Assembly (NCBI GenBank): GCA_049421025.1
Contig: JBMSMG010000001.1
Coordinates: forward strand, 1-61,488
Length of the DNA stretch: 61,488 bases
Source: RGUW01 sp049421025
Lineage (GTDB): Bacteria; Cyanobacteriota; Cyanobacteriia; PCC-6307; Cyanobiaceae
Direction of reading: 5' to 3'
Both the position numbers and the translations under genes were made by a program. Below the pieces are notes generated by a model. The model was not told where the DNA came from. It did no database searches and saw only the letters and a program-made list of their open reading frames with translations. Positions 32,326 through 40,963 of this stretch are shown here, piece by piece (position 1 is the stretch's first letter; the number at the start of each line of letters is the position of its first letter).

Positions 32326-33606
32326 CTAGGCACCGGCATGACCGTCGATCTGCAGCCGCAGGCGGTTCAACGCCTCACCGGTGGTGAGCGTCTGAATCCA
32401 ACTGCGGCCGCGCCTTGAGCCAAAGCGCGCGGCTTCGCTGCTGGAGCCAGCTGGCCCAGCAATGGCGATGTGCACCAGACCAACGGGCTTGGTCTCACTG
32501 CCCCCAGCCGGCCCGGCGATGCCGGTCACGGCAATCGCCCAAGTAGCACCAGTGGCGCGCCGGGCGCCCTCGGCCATCGCCAACGCCACCGGATCGCTCA
32601 CCGCCCCGTGCAGCGCAAGCAGCTCGGCAGGCACACCCAACAGGTGCTGCTTGGCGCTGTTGGCATAGGCGATCACGCCACCCAAAAACACATCTGAGGC
32701 ACCAGGAACCGCCGCCAGTGCAGCGCCGATGCCGCCGCCGGTACAGCTTTCAGCCACCGCCAGCGTCTCACCGCGCTGGCGCAGACGCTGCAGCACCACA
32801 GCCGCCAGGCTGTCGTCGTCATCTCCGAAGCAGAGCGATCCAGTGCGCGCACGGATCTCGGCCTCAAGGGGCTCAAGCAGCGCTTCGGCAGCGCTCCGGC
32901 TGGCGGCACAGGCCGTCAGCCGGAGCTTGACCTCACCCGCCCCGGCATAGGGAGCCACGGTGGGGTTGCTTTGCCCCAGCAGATCACCAACCTGCTCAGC
33001 AAGGGTCGATTCGCCAACGCCCCAAAAACGCAGCATGCGGCTTGCCATGACCCCTGCAGCAAGGCCCGCCTGGCGCAGCCAGGGTGCGGCGGTGGCCTGC
33101 CACATGGCGTGCAATTCACTGGGGACCCCAGGAAACGTGAGGATGGTGAAGCCGGGTTGCGGGGTCCAGATCATCCCCGGGGCGGTACCTGTGGGATTGG
33201 GCAGCACCTGAGCGCCAGCGGGCAGCAGGGCCTGCTTGCGGTTGCTGGCGGCGATGGGCCGGCCACGGCCGCTGAGCTTGGCCTGAATGTCGGCCCACAC
33301 CTGCGGGCGCTCCACCAGCGGGGCGCCAAAAGCAGCGGCAAGCGCCTCGGTGGTCAGATCATCGGGCGTGGGGCCGAGCCCACCTGTGGTGATGAGCACG
33401 CGGCAGCGGCCCGCCGCTTCGCGCACCACCTCGATCAACCGCTCACGGTTGTCGCCCACCACCTGTTGGCGGTGATGGGTGATGCCCAGGGCGGCCAGCT
33501 CTTCGGCCAGCCAACGGGCGTTGCTGTTGGTGATGTTGCCCAGCAGCAGCTCAGTGCCAATGCAAAGCACCTCGGCCGCAGGCGCGTGCGCAGCTGCAGA
33601 CGCCAT
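32326..33606 (-). CDS. cinA: CinA family nicotinamide-nucleotide amidohydrolase
   Basis: A 426-residue protein with two parts. The N-terminal COG1058/MoaB-like domain (about 1-170) has VLCIGTELLLGNITNSNARWL and LITTGGLGPTPDDLTTEALA. The C-terminal CinA domain (about 265-420) has VAESCTGGGIGAALAAVPGAS, VIAYANSAKQHLLG and AVTGIAGPAGGSETKPVG, and deamidates NMN as part of pyridine-nucleotide repair. The ATG at 33606 begins the true N-terminus; a long open stretch upstream is antisense to the next gene. The four-base overlap with the WecA/TagO gene (ATGA) shows coupling. Confidence 0.93.
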   Translation of the reverse strand: MASAAAHAPAAEVLCIGTELLLGNITNSNARWLAEELAALGITHHRQQVVGDNRERLIEVVREAAGRCRVLITTGGLGPTPDDLTTEALAAAFGAPLVERPQVWADIQAKLSGRGRPIAASNRKQALLPAGAQVLPNPTGTAPGMIWTPQPGFTILTFPGVPSELHAMWQATAAPWLRQAGLAAGVMASRMLRFWGVGESTLAEQVGDLLGQSNPTVAPYAGAGEVKLRLTACAASRSAAEALLEPLEAEIRARTGSLCFGDDDDSLAAVVLQRLRQRGETLAVAESCTGGGIGAALAAVPGASDVFLGGVIAYANSAKQHLLGVPAELLALHGAVSDPVALAMAEGARRATGATWAIAVTGIAGPAGGSETKPVGLVHIAIAGPAGSSSEAARFGSRRGRSWIQTLTTGEALNRLRLQIDGHAGA

Positions 33607-34691
33607 CAGGACAATTCGCGCTGCACGGCCCGGCGGGTGGTGACCACCACGGCGATCAGGATCGCCGTGGCCAAAGCCAGCCACAAAAAGCGCAGCTCGG
33701 CATTGACCAGCACAAGAGCCAATGCCGCGAGCCATTGGGTGAAGGCGTAGATCAGCAGCACCGTGCGCCGGTGGCTGACGCCCTGGCGCAGCAGCCGGTG
33801 GTGCAAGTGACGACGATCGGGGTAGAAGGGCGAGCGGCCCTGGCTCAGCCGACCGACGATCACCGCCGACATGTCGGCCAGTGGCAGCGAGAGGATCACC
33901 AGCGGCAGCAGCAAGCTGACGCTGGTGAGTCCTTTGGCGGGGCCGACAATGCTGATGGCCGCCAAAGCAAAGCCCAAGAAATACGAGCCCCCATCGCCCA
34001 TAAAAATGCGGGCAGGGTTGAAGTTGTGGCGCAAAAAGCCAAGGCAACTGCCGCCCAATGCCGCCGCCAATAGACCAGCTGCCGGCTGATGCAGGCTGAA
34101 GCTCACCGACAGCAGACCCACTGCAGCGATGCCGCTGACGCCCGCGGCAAGACCATCGAGGCCGTCCAGCCAATTGATCGCGTTGGTGATGCCAACCAGC
34201 CAGATCACGGTGGCCAGCAAACTCAAGCTTGGCGGCAGCACAAGCGAGGGCTCGCTGTTGCCAAGCAGGGCAAAAGGAAGCTCGATCGTGCCGATCTGAA
34301 CGCCCTGGCTCCAGACCGCCATGGCGACGAGCAGCTGTGCGACCAACCGCGGCAGCGGCGGCAGCGCAAACAGATCATCAGCCAGACCGATCACAAAGAA
34401 ACACAACGCACCCGCCAGGGTTGTCCAGATCAGCTGGTCTTTGTCGGGCGGCAGCTCAGCAAACCCGCCCCAGTGCCAGGTGATCGCCAACGCCAGGCTG
34501 AAACCCAGCACAATGCCGATGCCGCCAAGACGCACCATCGGGGTGGTGTGCTGTTTGCGCGGATCGGGTGCGTCAATCAGGCCGTAGGCCAATCCCAACC
34601 GCCGCACAACCGGCACCACCAAAGCCGTGAGCACAGCTGCCACCGCAAACGTGAGCAGGGCTGCTGCGTTGGGGTGGTAGGCAAGCGTCAC
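33606..34691 (-). CDS. Undecaprenyl-phosphate sugar-1-phosphate transferase (WecA/TagO/MraY family)
   Basis: A 361-residue enzyme with about eleven membrane spans that transfers a sugar-1-phosphate (probably GlcNAc-1-P) to undecaprenyl phosphate, the first step of O-antigen-like polymers. Conserved cytoplasmic motifs are IDAPDPRKQHTTPMVRLGG (about 38-56), GLADDLFALPP with the Asp pair, NAINWLDGLDGLAAG, RIFMGDGGSYFLGF and the His-rich DRRHLHHRLL. This set distinguishes WecA/TagO from MraY. A WecG/TagA-type enzyme is encoded at 48626. It lies between cinA and glyA on the same strand. Confidence 0.92.
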   Translation of the reverse strand: MTLAYHPNAAALLTFAVAAVLTALVVPVVRRLGLAYGLIDAPDPRKQHTTPMVRLGGIGIVLGFSLALAITWHWGGFAELPPDKDQLIWTTLAGALCFFVIGLADDLFALPPLPRLVAQLLVAMAVWSQGVQIGTIELPFALLGNSEPSLVLPPSLSLLATVIWLVGITNAINWLDGLDGLAAGVSGIAAVGLLSVSFSLHQPAAGLLAAALGGSCLGFLRHNFNPARIFMGDGGSYFLGFALAAISIVGPAKGLTSVSLLLPLVILSLPLADMSAVIVGRLSQGRSPFYPDRRHLHHRLLRQGVSHRRTVLLIYAFTQWLAALALVLVNAELRFLWLALATAILIAVVVTTRRAVQRELS

Positions 34692-34734
34692 AGCAGAGCG
34701 CCTTTAGCGCCCAGGTTACGGGCGCCATCAAGCC

Positions 34735-36024
34735 TCAGGCGTGTTGAAGCTGACGTTCTTGGCTATACAGCGGAAAGCGTTGACACAGCGCAGCCACCCG
34801 ATCACGGCAGCGCTGCTCGATCGCCGTGTCGTCGGGGTTGAGCAGCCGGTCGGCGATCACATCGGCCACCTCGGCAAAAGCGGCCTCGTCAAACCCGCGG
34901 GTGGTCATAGCGGCTGTGCCCAGGCGCAGGCCGCTGGTTACAAACGGCGATTCAGGATCAAAGGGCACCGTGTTCTTGTTGGCGGTGATATTCACATCAC
35001 TGACCAACAGGTCGGCCACCTTGCCGGTCATGCCGATGCTGCGCAGATCCAGCAGCACGATGTGATTGTCGGTGCCGCCAGAAACCACCGCAACACCGCG
35101 CTCCTGAATGCGGGCGGCCAGGGCCTTGGCATTGGCGATCACCTGCTGGGCATAGGCCTTGAAGCCCGGCTGCAGCGCCTCACCGAAGGCGACACCTTTG
35201 GCGGCGATGACATGCTCCAGCGGACCGCCTTGGCTACCAGGGAACACGGCTTTGTCGAACTGCTTGGCAAAGTCAGCGTCGCGGCAGAGGATCAGGCCGC
35301 CGCGGGGGCCGCGCAGGGTCTTGTGGGTGGTGGTGGTCACCACATCGCAGACCGGCACGGGGTTGGGGTGCACGCCAGCGGCCACCAGGCCGGCAATGTG
35401 GGCCATGTCGGCCAGCAGGTAGGCGCCGACTTCATCGGCAATGGCGCGAAACGCCGCAAAATCAATGGTGCGCGGATAGGCCGAATAGCCGCACACGATC
35501 AGCTTGGGCTTGTGCTCCAGGGCCAGCTGACGAATGCTCGCAAAGTTGAGCTGCTGGGTTGCCGGGTCGACGCCGTACTGCACGACCTTGAACCACTTGC
35601 CGCTGACGTTGACCGGTGAGCCATGGGTCAGGTGACCGCCATGGCTCAGGTCCATGCCCATGATTGTGTCGCCTGGCTGAAGCAGCGCCAGAAACACCGC
35701 AAAGTTGGCCTGGGCGCCGCTGTGGGGCTGCACGTTGGCCCAAGCAGCGCCAAACAGCTGCTTGGCCCGCTCGATCGCCAGCTCTTCGATCGCATCGACG
35801 TGCTCGCAGCCGCCGTAATAGCGCTTGGCCGGCAGACCCTCGGCGTACTTGTTGGTGAGCACCGAGCCCTGGGCCTCCATGACGGCGCGGGAGGCGAAGT
35901 TTTCTGAAGCGATCAGCTCCAGGTGTGTCTCCTGGCGGTGAGCCTCACGGCCGATCAGCTCAGCCAGCGTGGGATCAGCGCTAGCCAGCGACTGGTTGAT
36001 CGGGGCGTCGCTGCTGGCAGCCAT
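34735..36024 (-). CDS. glyA: Serine hydroxymethyltransferase
   Basis: PLP enzyme that interconverts serine and glycine and loads tetrahydrofolate with one-carbon units; also used in photorespiration. 429 residues from the ATG at 36024. PLP-linked Lys235 lies in VTTTTHKTLRGPRGG. LIASENFAS (about 38-46), KYAEGLPAKRYYGGC and PHSGAQANFAV are all conserved. The ATG at 36048 would add eight unlikely residues. tRNA-Arg and its terminator lie just upstream on the same strand, so glyA has its own promoter. Confidence 0.98.
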   Translation of the reverse strand: MAASSDAPINQSLASADPTLAELIGREAHRQETHLELIASENFASRAVMEAQGSVLTNKYAEGLPAKRYYGGCEHVDAIEELAIERAKQLFGAAWANVQPHSGAQANFAVFLALLQPGDTIMGMDLSHGGHLTHGSPVNVSGKWFKVVQYGVDPATQQLNFASIRQLALEHKPKLIVCGYSAYPRTIDFAAFRAIADEVGAYLLADMAHIAGLVAAGVHPNPVPVCDVVTTTTHKTLRGPRGGLILCRDADFAKQFDKAVFPGSQGGPLEHVIAAKGVAFGEALQPGFKAYAQQVIANAKALAARIQERGVAVVSGGTDNHIVLLDLRSIGMTGKVADLLVSDVNITANKNTVPFDPESPFVTSGLRLGTAAMTTRGFDEAAFAEVADVIADRLLNPDDTAIEQRCRDRVAALCQRFPLYSQERQLQHA

Positions 36025-36104
36025 CGCGTTTGGGCATCTCACAAGCACCCAATCGTAGGCAGTGACGCCAAGTCGCGAGCGTCTGCTCGCATCACGATCA
36101 GCAC

Positions 36105-36129
36105 AAAAAAACCGCCCTTACTGGGGCGG
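36105..36129 (-). terminator. Rho-independent terminator after tRNA-Arg
   Basis: On the minus strand a GC-rich stem (CCGCCC/GGGCGG, 36112-36117 with 36124-36129) is followed by seven T residues (36105-36111). It lies directly downstream of tRNA-Arg and upstream of glyA. Confidence 0.85.
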
Positions 36130-36141
36130 CTCCTTCGTGTA

Positions 36142-36215
36142 CGCGCCTGGAGAGATTCGAACTCCCGACCCTCTGATCCGTAGTCAGATGCTCTAATCCG
36201 CTGAGCTACAAGCGC
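36142..36215 (-). tRNA. tRNA-Arg (anticodon ACG)
   Basis: A 74-nt cloverleaf: acceptor GCGCTTG/CAGGCGC with discriminator G, D-arm GCTCAGCGGATTAGAGC, anticodon stem TCTGA/TCAGA with loop CTACGGA (anticodon ACG), and T-arm with loop TTCGAAT. CCA is not encoded. A terminator follows. Confidence 0.96.
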
Positions 36216-36280
36216 ATGGGACCATTTTCAGCGCACCGAGGGCCCATCCGTCAAATCCATCTGTCGCTGAGGCGCATCGC

Positions 36281-36556
36281 ATGCCCATTCGCTGGTACGG
36301 ACCCGCCGACCCCAACGATCCGACCTATCGCCATTTTGAGCGGATCGTCAATTTGACCCTGCATGCCGCGCTGTTTTCGGCACTCAACAGCGGGCTGTGG
36401 GTGGTGCAGGAACTGCGTCACCCCTGGCACCATCTGAACTGGCTGAGCCTGGGCTGGCTCATGGTGTTGGTGGTGCACGGCAGCGTGGTGTTCGCCATGC
36501 GTCCGAAACGCGCGGACGATGACGAACCAGCAGGCCCAACCCACCCCACTGCGTGA
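36281..36556 (+). CDS. Small two-span membrane protein, unknown
   Basis: A 91-residue protein. The short polar N-terminus MPIRWYGPADPNDPTYRHFE is followed by two predicted spans (about 24-44, LTLHAALFSALNSGLWVVQEL, shortened here, and about 53-73, LSLGWLMVLVVHGSVVF). The polar tail carries RPKRADDDEP. It resembles short 2TM proteins conserved in cyanobacteria. It starts a tight run of three small genes (36281, 36570, 36914) of unknown role. The next gene starts 14 bases after its stop. Confidence 0.65.
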   Translation: MPIRWYGPADPNDPTYRHFERIVNLTLHAALFSALNSGLWVVQELRHPWHHLNWLSLGWLMVLVVHGSVVFAMRPKRADDDEPAGPTHPTA

Positions 36557-36569
36557 GCGAGCACAGATC

Positions 36570-36860
36570 ATGACGCTGAGCGCCAGCCAACTCAACGATC
36601 TCGAAAACGCCATTGCCGATCGGCTCTACTTGCAGATCGCCGGTTGGCATCTCTATCTGGGCGATGCCGGCCTGGCGCAGCCACTGGCGATCGAATGCGC
36701 CGCCCGGCTCGAGCAAGGCGCCTCTGTCTGCGCCCGCCAGGCCCTCGAGGCCGTGCAGGTGCCGATCGGCGGTGGCGCCACCCGCCTGCCGCTGGCGCGC
36801 CTGGTGCCGGCTGCCCAGTTGCGCGACCTCGAGGATGTGTTGCAAGAGCTCGACGCCTGA
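36570..36860 (+). CDS. DUF3181 family protein
   Basis: A 96-residue soluble protein of a cyanobacterial family (DUF3181). Key features: LENAIADRLYLQIAGWHLYLGDAGL (about 9-33, abbreviated here to LYLQIAGWHLYLGDAGLAQPL), and VQVPIGGGATRLPLARLVP. Two-thirds is helical with a conserved Trp-His-Leu-Tyr core. The ATG at 36570 starts the family sequence; an in-frame ATG at 36519 lies within the preceding gene. Function is unknown. It is the middle gene of the three-gene run. Confidence 0.75.
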   Translation: MTLSASQLNDLENAIADRLYLQIAGWHLYLGDAGLAQPLAIECAARLEQGASVCARQALEAVQVPIGGGATRLPLARLVPAAQLRDLEDVLQELDA

Positions 36861-36913
36861 GCCTCGCCGGACTGCCTCACCACTAGGGTTGCGCCTGCAG
36901 CGCTACCGGGGCC

Positions 36914-37174
36914 GTGCTGGTCATTGAAGTCACCAACGCCCATGAGGTGGTGCGCAAACGCATCGGCCGGCTCGGCAGCCGCCTTCTAGGCCGGGTCGTT
37001 GACGCCGAAGCCCAGGTCGAAAAAGCGCTGCTGCAGGAGCTCGAGAACGCCTTTCGCGACTTCGGCATCGAAGCACGCATCTATTCGATCGACGGTCCCC
37101 AGATGCTGGGACGCTCGCACCTTGAGATCCCGTTGCAGGTGCGCGAAGAGCGCGAGGTGCGGCTCGACCCTTAA
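36914..37174 (+). CDS. Small conserved protein, unknown function
   Basis: An 86-residue soluble protein starting at GTG 36914. The sequence is a helix-rich N-terminal part (NAHEVVRKRIGRLGSRLLGR), VVDAEAQVEKALLQELENAF, then a strand part ending in EIPLQVREEREVRL. This layout suggests an alpha-beta ferredoxin-like fold, though that is an inference. It appears to belong to a conserved cyanobacterial family I cannot name. Its TAA stop and the stop of convergent murJ share the palindrome TTAA (37171-37174). Confidence 0.6.
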   Translation: MLVIEVTNAHEVVRKRIGRLGSRLLGRVVDAEAQVEKALLQELENAFRDFGIEARIYSIDGPQMLGRSHLEIPLQVREEREVRLDP

Positions 37175-38799
37175 CGGCGCTGACCTGGCAGGCGGCGACT
37201 GAGGCCCGCCAACATCTGTTGCGCCTCCGGCACACCGGCCCAGGAGGCCAGCAACCCATAGAGCGCCAAAGCCAGCCCAGCGCTGAGCGCCGGGCGTAGC
37301 AGCAGCCCCGCCCAGCCTGCAGGCCAGCCGACCCAGTTGGACGCAGCCCAGGCCAGCCCCCCGCAGAGCGCAGCCGCCAACGCCAGCAGCAGGGTGTCGC
37401 GCCCCCAGGCCGCCAAGGGCAGCCCGCCCAAGCGGCGATGCAACACCAGCAGCAGGGCGGCGCAGGTGATCACGTTCACCACCACCGTGGCCAGCACGAG
37501 CCCCGCCGCACCAAAGTTGCTGGCCGGCAACTGCAGTCCCCAGGGGCTGGGGCCGCCCACCAGCACCCAGTCGGCAAAGGCATTGAGGCCGATGCCTGCC
37601 AGCGACAGGCGAAACGGTGTGGTGCCATCACCGAGGGCATAAAAGACCCGCACCAACACATCGCGCGCCAGATAAGCCGCCATACCCAGGCCATAGGCCA
37701 TGAGCAGGCCATCGACCAGATCGCCAGCTGCGGCATCAAAAGCGCCGCGCTCGTAGATCAGATCAACGATCGGGCCCGCCAGGCCGATCATCAAGGCCCC
37801 CAAAGGCAACATCGAAGCGCTGGAGAGCATCAGCCCCTGGCGGATGCGAGCCACCAGTTGCGGCCGATCAGCCGGCGCGGTGAGCCGCGCAAACGTCGGC
37901 AGCAGCGGCACCAACAGGGCGTTGGAGATCAACCCCAGCGGGGTCTGCACCAGCAAGTTGGCGTAACCCAGGCCCGCGGCGGCCCCCACAATGCCGCTGG
38001 CAAAAAACAGATCCACAAACACGTTGATCTGCAGCATCCCCGAGGAGAAGGTTGCCGGTGCCATCACCTGCAACACCTCCTGGACGCCCGGGTGCTTCCA
38101 ATCCCAGACCAGCTTGAACTGGTGCAGGCCCTGGCGCGCCAACGCCGGCAGCTGAATCAACCACTGCAACAGCGCGCCAAGGGTTGTGGTGGCCGCCAGC
38201 ACCACCCCGCCGATGACCGCCATCTGCGGCGTGGCAATCGCCGGACCCAGCTGCCACCAGAGCACGCCGAGGCCGCCGATCACCGCCACGCTCGAGAGCA
38301 AGGGGCTGACCGAGGGCAGCCAGAAGACATCGGCAGCATTGAGCGCGCCAAAGCCCAGACCGATCAGACCGGCCAACAGGGCCATCGGTGCCATCCAACG
38401 CAGTTCAAGCACCGCCAGGGCATGGCGCTCGGGCCCAAGCCCTGGCCCCACCAGGGTGATCAAGGGGTCAGCAGCCAGCCACAGCATGGCCGTGACCGCG
38501 ATCAAACCGGCGCCGACCAGGGTGTTGACCGCCGCCAGCACGTGGGCCCCCTCCTCACGCGGGCGGCGCGCCAGGGCGCTGACCATGGCGCTGTGGAACG
38601 GACCGTTGATCCCCCCCAACAGGATCAGTAGAAAGCCCGGCAACACGTAGGCGTAGTTGTAAGCGTCGTAGGCAGCCCCAACGCCGAAAGCGGCCGCGAT
38701 GGCCTGCTGGCGCAGCAGGCCCGCCACCTTGCTGAGGGCCGTAGCGGCGGCCACGATCAAGGCGATGCGTTTGAGCGAGCGAGCAGGGGCTTGGCTCAT
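37171..38799 (-). CDS. murJ: Lipid II flippase MurJ
   Basis: An inner-membrane MATE/MOP-superfamily protein that flips lipid II for peptidoglycan synthesis. 542 residues from the ATG at 38799 with about 14 hydrophobic spans. The N-terminal KVAGLLRQQAIAAAFGVG and VLPGFLLILLGGINGPFHSAMV are typical of MurJ (MviN). The segment NVFVDLFFASGIVGAAAGLGYAN lies in the central cavity helix pair (shortened here). It is divergent from sfsA with 56 bases between the starts. Confidence 0.94.
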   Translation of the reverse strand: MSQAPARSLKRIALIVAAATALSKVAGLLRQQAIAAAFGVGAAYDAYNYAYVLPGFLLILLGGINGPFHSAMVSALARRPREEGAHVLAAVNTLVGAGLIAVTAMLWLAADPLITLVGPGLGPERHALAVLELRWMAPMALLAGLIGLGFGALNAADVFWLPSVSPLLSSVAVIGGLGVLWWQLGPAIATPQMAVIGGVVLAATTTLGALLQWLIQLPALARQGLHQFKLVWDWKHPGVQEVLQVMAPATFSSGMLQINVFVDLFFASGIVGAAAGLGYANLLVQTPLGLISNALLVPLLPTFARLTAPADRPQLVARIRQGLMLSSASMLPLGALMIGLAGPIVDLIYERGAFDAAAGDLVDGLLMAYGLGMAAYLARDVLVRVFYALGDGTTPFRLSLAGIGLNAFADWVLVGGPSPWGLQLPASNFGAAGLVLATVVVNVITCAALLLVLHRRLGGLPLAAWGRDTLLLALAAALCGGLAWAASNWVGWPAGWAGLLLRPALSAGLALALYGLLASWAGVPEAQQMLAGLSRRLPGQRR

Positions 38800-38855
38800 C
38801 GGTGCTGGGCGCTGCCCCATCTCAGGCGATTCTTGCCTGCAGCAGCGTCGCCGTC

Positions 38856-39635
38856 ATGCCACAACCCTCTGCCGCCCAGCCGCCTGTGGTGCTGCCCCTG
38901 GCCGATCTACACGAAGGCGTGTTGATCAGGCGCTACAAGCGCTTTCTGGCCGACGTCGAGCTGGCCGATGGCCGCGTGGTCACAGCGCACTGCCCCAACA
39001 CCGGCCCCATGCGCGGCGTGCTGCACCCGGGTGGGCGCGTGCGCCTGCGCCACGACCCTTCGCCGGCGCGCAAGCTGGCCTGGACCTGGGAGCAGGCCGA
39101 AAGCCCGGGCGCCGGTGGCCTACCCGTGTGGGTAGGCGTCAACACAGCTCTGCCCAACAAGCTGGTGCGCGCCAGCCTCGAAGCCGGCCTGCTGGAGCCG
39201 CAGCTGGGGCCGATCGAGGGCATTCGCGCCGAGGTGCCCTACGGCGAGGGGCGCCGCAGCCGCATCGATCTGCTGCTGAGCCCAGCAGCCAGCAACCCTG
39301 ACCAACGGCCGATCTATGTGGAGGTCAAGAACACCACCTGGAGCGATGGCGATCTGGCCCTGTTTCCCGACACGGTGACAGAACGGGGCCAGAAGCACCT
39401 GCGCGAGCTGATGGCCCTGCTGCCCGAGGCCCGGCCCGTCCTTGTGCCGTGCCTGAGCCGCAGCGACGTGAACCGTTTTGCGCCTGGCGATGCGGCCGAT
39501 CCGCACTATGGCGAGCTGTTTCGCCAGGCGCTGGCGGCAGGGGTGGAGGTGCTGCCCTGCCGCTATCGCTTTGAGCCTGATGGCATCCACTGGCTGGGGC
39601 TGGCCGAGGTTGTGGCGCACCAGAGCGGGCACTGA
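38856..39635 (+). CDS. sfsA: SfsA family DNA/RNA nuclease-like protein
   Basis: A 259-residue protein of the SfsA family, a PD-(D/E)xK-type fold with an N-terminal OB domain. LIRRYKRFLADVEL (about 23-36) and VTAHCPNTGPMRGVL (about 43-57) are diagnostic. The nuclease-like core has SRIDLLLS, PIYVEVKNTTW and FPDTVTERGQKHLREL. The name comes from sugar-fermentation stimulation in E. coli; the biochemical role is unclear. The start ATG at 38856 is 56 bases from divergent murJ. ispH follows on the same strand after 61 bases. Confidence 0.92.
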   Translation: MPQPSAAQPPVVLPLADLHEGVLIRRYKRFLADVELADGRVVTAHCPNTGPMRGVLHPGGRVRLRHDPSPARKLAWTWEQAESPGAGGLPVWVGVNTALPNKLVRASLEAGLLEPQLGPIEGIRAEVPYGEGRRSRIDLLLSPAASNPDQRPIYVEVKNTTWSDGDLALFPDTVTERGQKHLRELMALLPEARPVLVPCLSRSDVNRFAPGDAADPHYGELFRQALAAGVEVLPCRYRFEPDGIHWLGLAEVVAHQSGH

Positions 39636-39696
39636 GCCCCGGCAAAGCCCAGAGCGCAAGCAGCGCCCATAGAGTTGGCGCACCAGCAGCGCTGCC

Positions 39697-40917
39697 GTGG
39701 ATACCCGAGCCTTTAAGCGATCTCTGCACCACTCGGAGCGCTACAACCGCCGCGGCTTCGGGCTGGGCGACGAGGTCGCCGGCACGCTCGAGCAGGCCTA
39801 CCAGAGCGATCTGATCGCCGAGCTACGGGCCAACGGCTATGAACTGCGCGACGGCCGGCTCACGGTGCGGCTGGCTGAAGCCTTCGGTTTTTGCTGGGGG
39901 GTGGAGCGCGCCGTGGCAATGGCCTACGAGACGCGCCGTCACTACCCCAGCGAGCGCATCTGGATCACCAACGAGATCATCCATAACCCCTCGGTCAATG
40001 ACCATCTGCGCGAGATGAACGTGCAGTTCATCGCGGTCGAGCAAGGCGTCAAAGACTTCTCCGAAGTCGCCAGCGGCGATGTGGTGATCCTGCCGGCGTT
40101 TGGCGCCACGGTGCAGGAAATGCAGCTGCTCAACGAGCGCGGCTGCCACATCGTCGACACCACCTGCCCGTGGGTCTCCAAGGTGTGGAACACCGTTGAA
40201 AAGCACAAAAAACACGCCTTCACCTCGATCATTCACGGCAAGGTGAAGCACGAGGAGACACTCGCCACCAGCAGCTTCGCCGGCACCTACCTGGTGGTGC
40301 TCGACCTGGCCGAAGCGCAGCTGGTCTGCGATTACATCCTGGCCAGCGAAGGGGGAGCCAGCCCCAGCGCCGCGCAGCGTGAGGCGTTCATGGCCCGTTT
40401 TGCCAAGGCTTGCTCGCCCGGCTTTGACCCTGACCGCGACCTGATCCGCCTGGGCGTGGCCAACCAGACCACCATGCTCAAAAGCGAAACCGAGGAGATC
40501 GGTCGGCTGTTCGAGCGCACCATGCTGCGCCGCTACGGGCCAGCCGAGCTGAACGAGCATTTTTTGGCGTTCAACACCATCTGCGATGCCACCCAGGAGC
40601 GCCAGGACGCCATGTTTGCCCTGGTCGATGAACCCCTCGATCTGATGGTGGTGATCGGGGGCTACAACTCGTCGAACACCACCCACCTGCAGGAGATTGC
40701 GATCAGCCGCGGCATCCGCTCGTTCCACATCGACACCCCCGAGCGCATCGGCCCTGGCAACCGCATCACCCACAAACCCCTCGGTGGTGAGCTCGAGAGC
40801 GTCGATGGTTTTTTGCCCGAGGGGGTCATCCGCGTTGGCATCACATCAGGCGCCTCAACGCCCGATCGGGTCGTCGAAGACGTGATCCGCCAGTTGATCA
40901 CGCTCAGCAAAAGCTGA
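39697..40917 (+). CDS. ispH: 4-Hydroxy-3-methylbut-2-enyl diphosphate reductase
   Basis: Last step of the MEP isoprenoid pathway, supplying precursors for carotenoids, phytol and quinones. 406 residues, the long cyanobacterial type. The three cluster cysteines are Cys66 (AFGFCWGVERA), Cys157 (DTTCPWVSKVW) and Cys296 (NTICDATQERQ). The glutamate in TQERQ is also conserved. The start codon is GTG at 39697. It depends on ferredoxin for electrons in phototrophs. DUF1997 follows on the same strand. Confidence 0.97.
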   Translation: MDTRAFKRSLHHSERYNRRGFGLGDEVAGTLEQAYQSDLIAELRANGYELRDGRLTVRLAEAFGFCWGVERAVAMAYETRRHYPSERIWITNEIIHNPSVNDHLREMNVQFIAVEQGVKDFSEVASGDVVILPAFGATVQEMQLLNERGCHIVDTTCPWVSKVWNTVEKHKKHAFTSIIHGKVKHEETLATSSFAGTYLVVLDLAEAQLVCDYILASEGGASPSAAQREAFMARFAKACSPGFDPDRDLIRLGVANQTTMLKSETEEIGRLFERTMLRRYGPAELNEHFLAFNTICDATQERQDAMFALVDEPLDLMVVIGGYNSSNTTHLQEIAISRGIRSFHIDTPERIGPGNRITHKPLGGELESVDGFLPEGVIRVGITSGASTPDRVVEDVIRQLITLSKS

Positions 40918-40963
40918 CGCCCAGCCACGCGCCGGTGCAGAGCGCCGCCCGCTGGCTTTACAT

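Noticed and set aside
33607..34173. Upstream extension of cinA
   Set aside because: Antisense-frame shadow of the WecA/TagO gene on the same strand in another frame; the family N-terminus starts at 33606.
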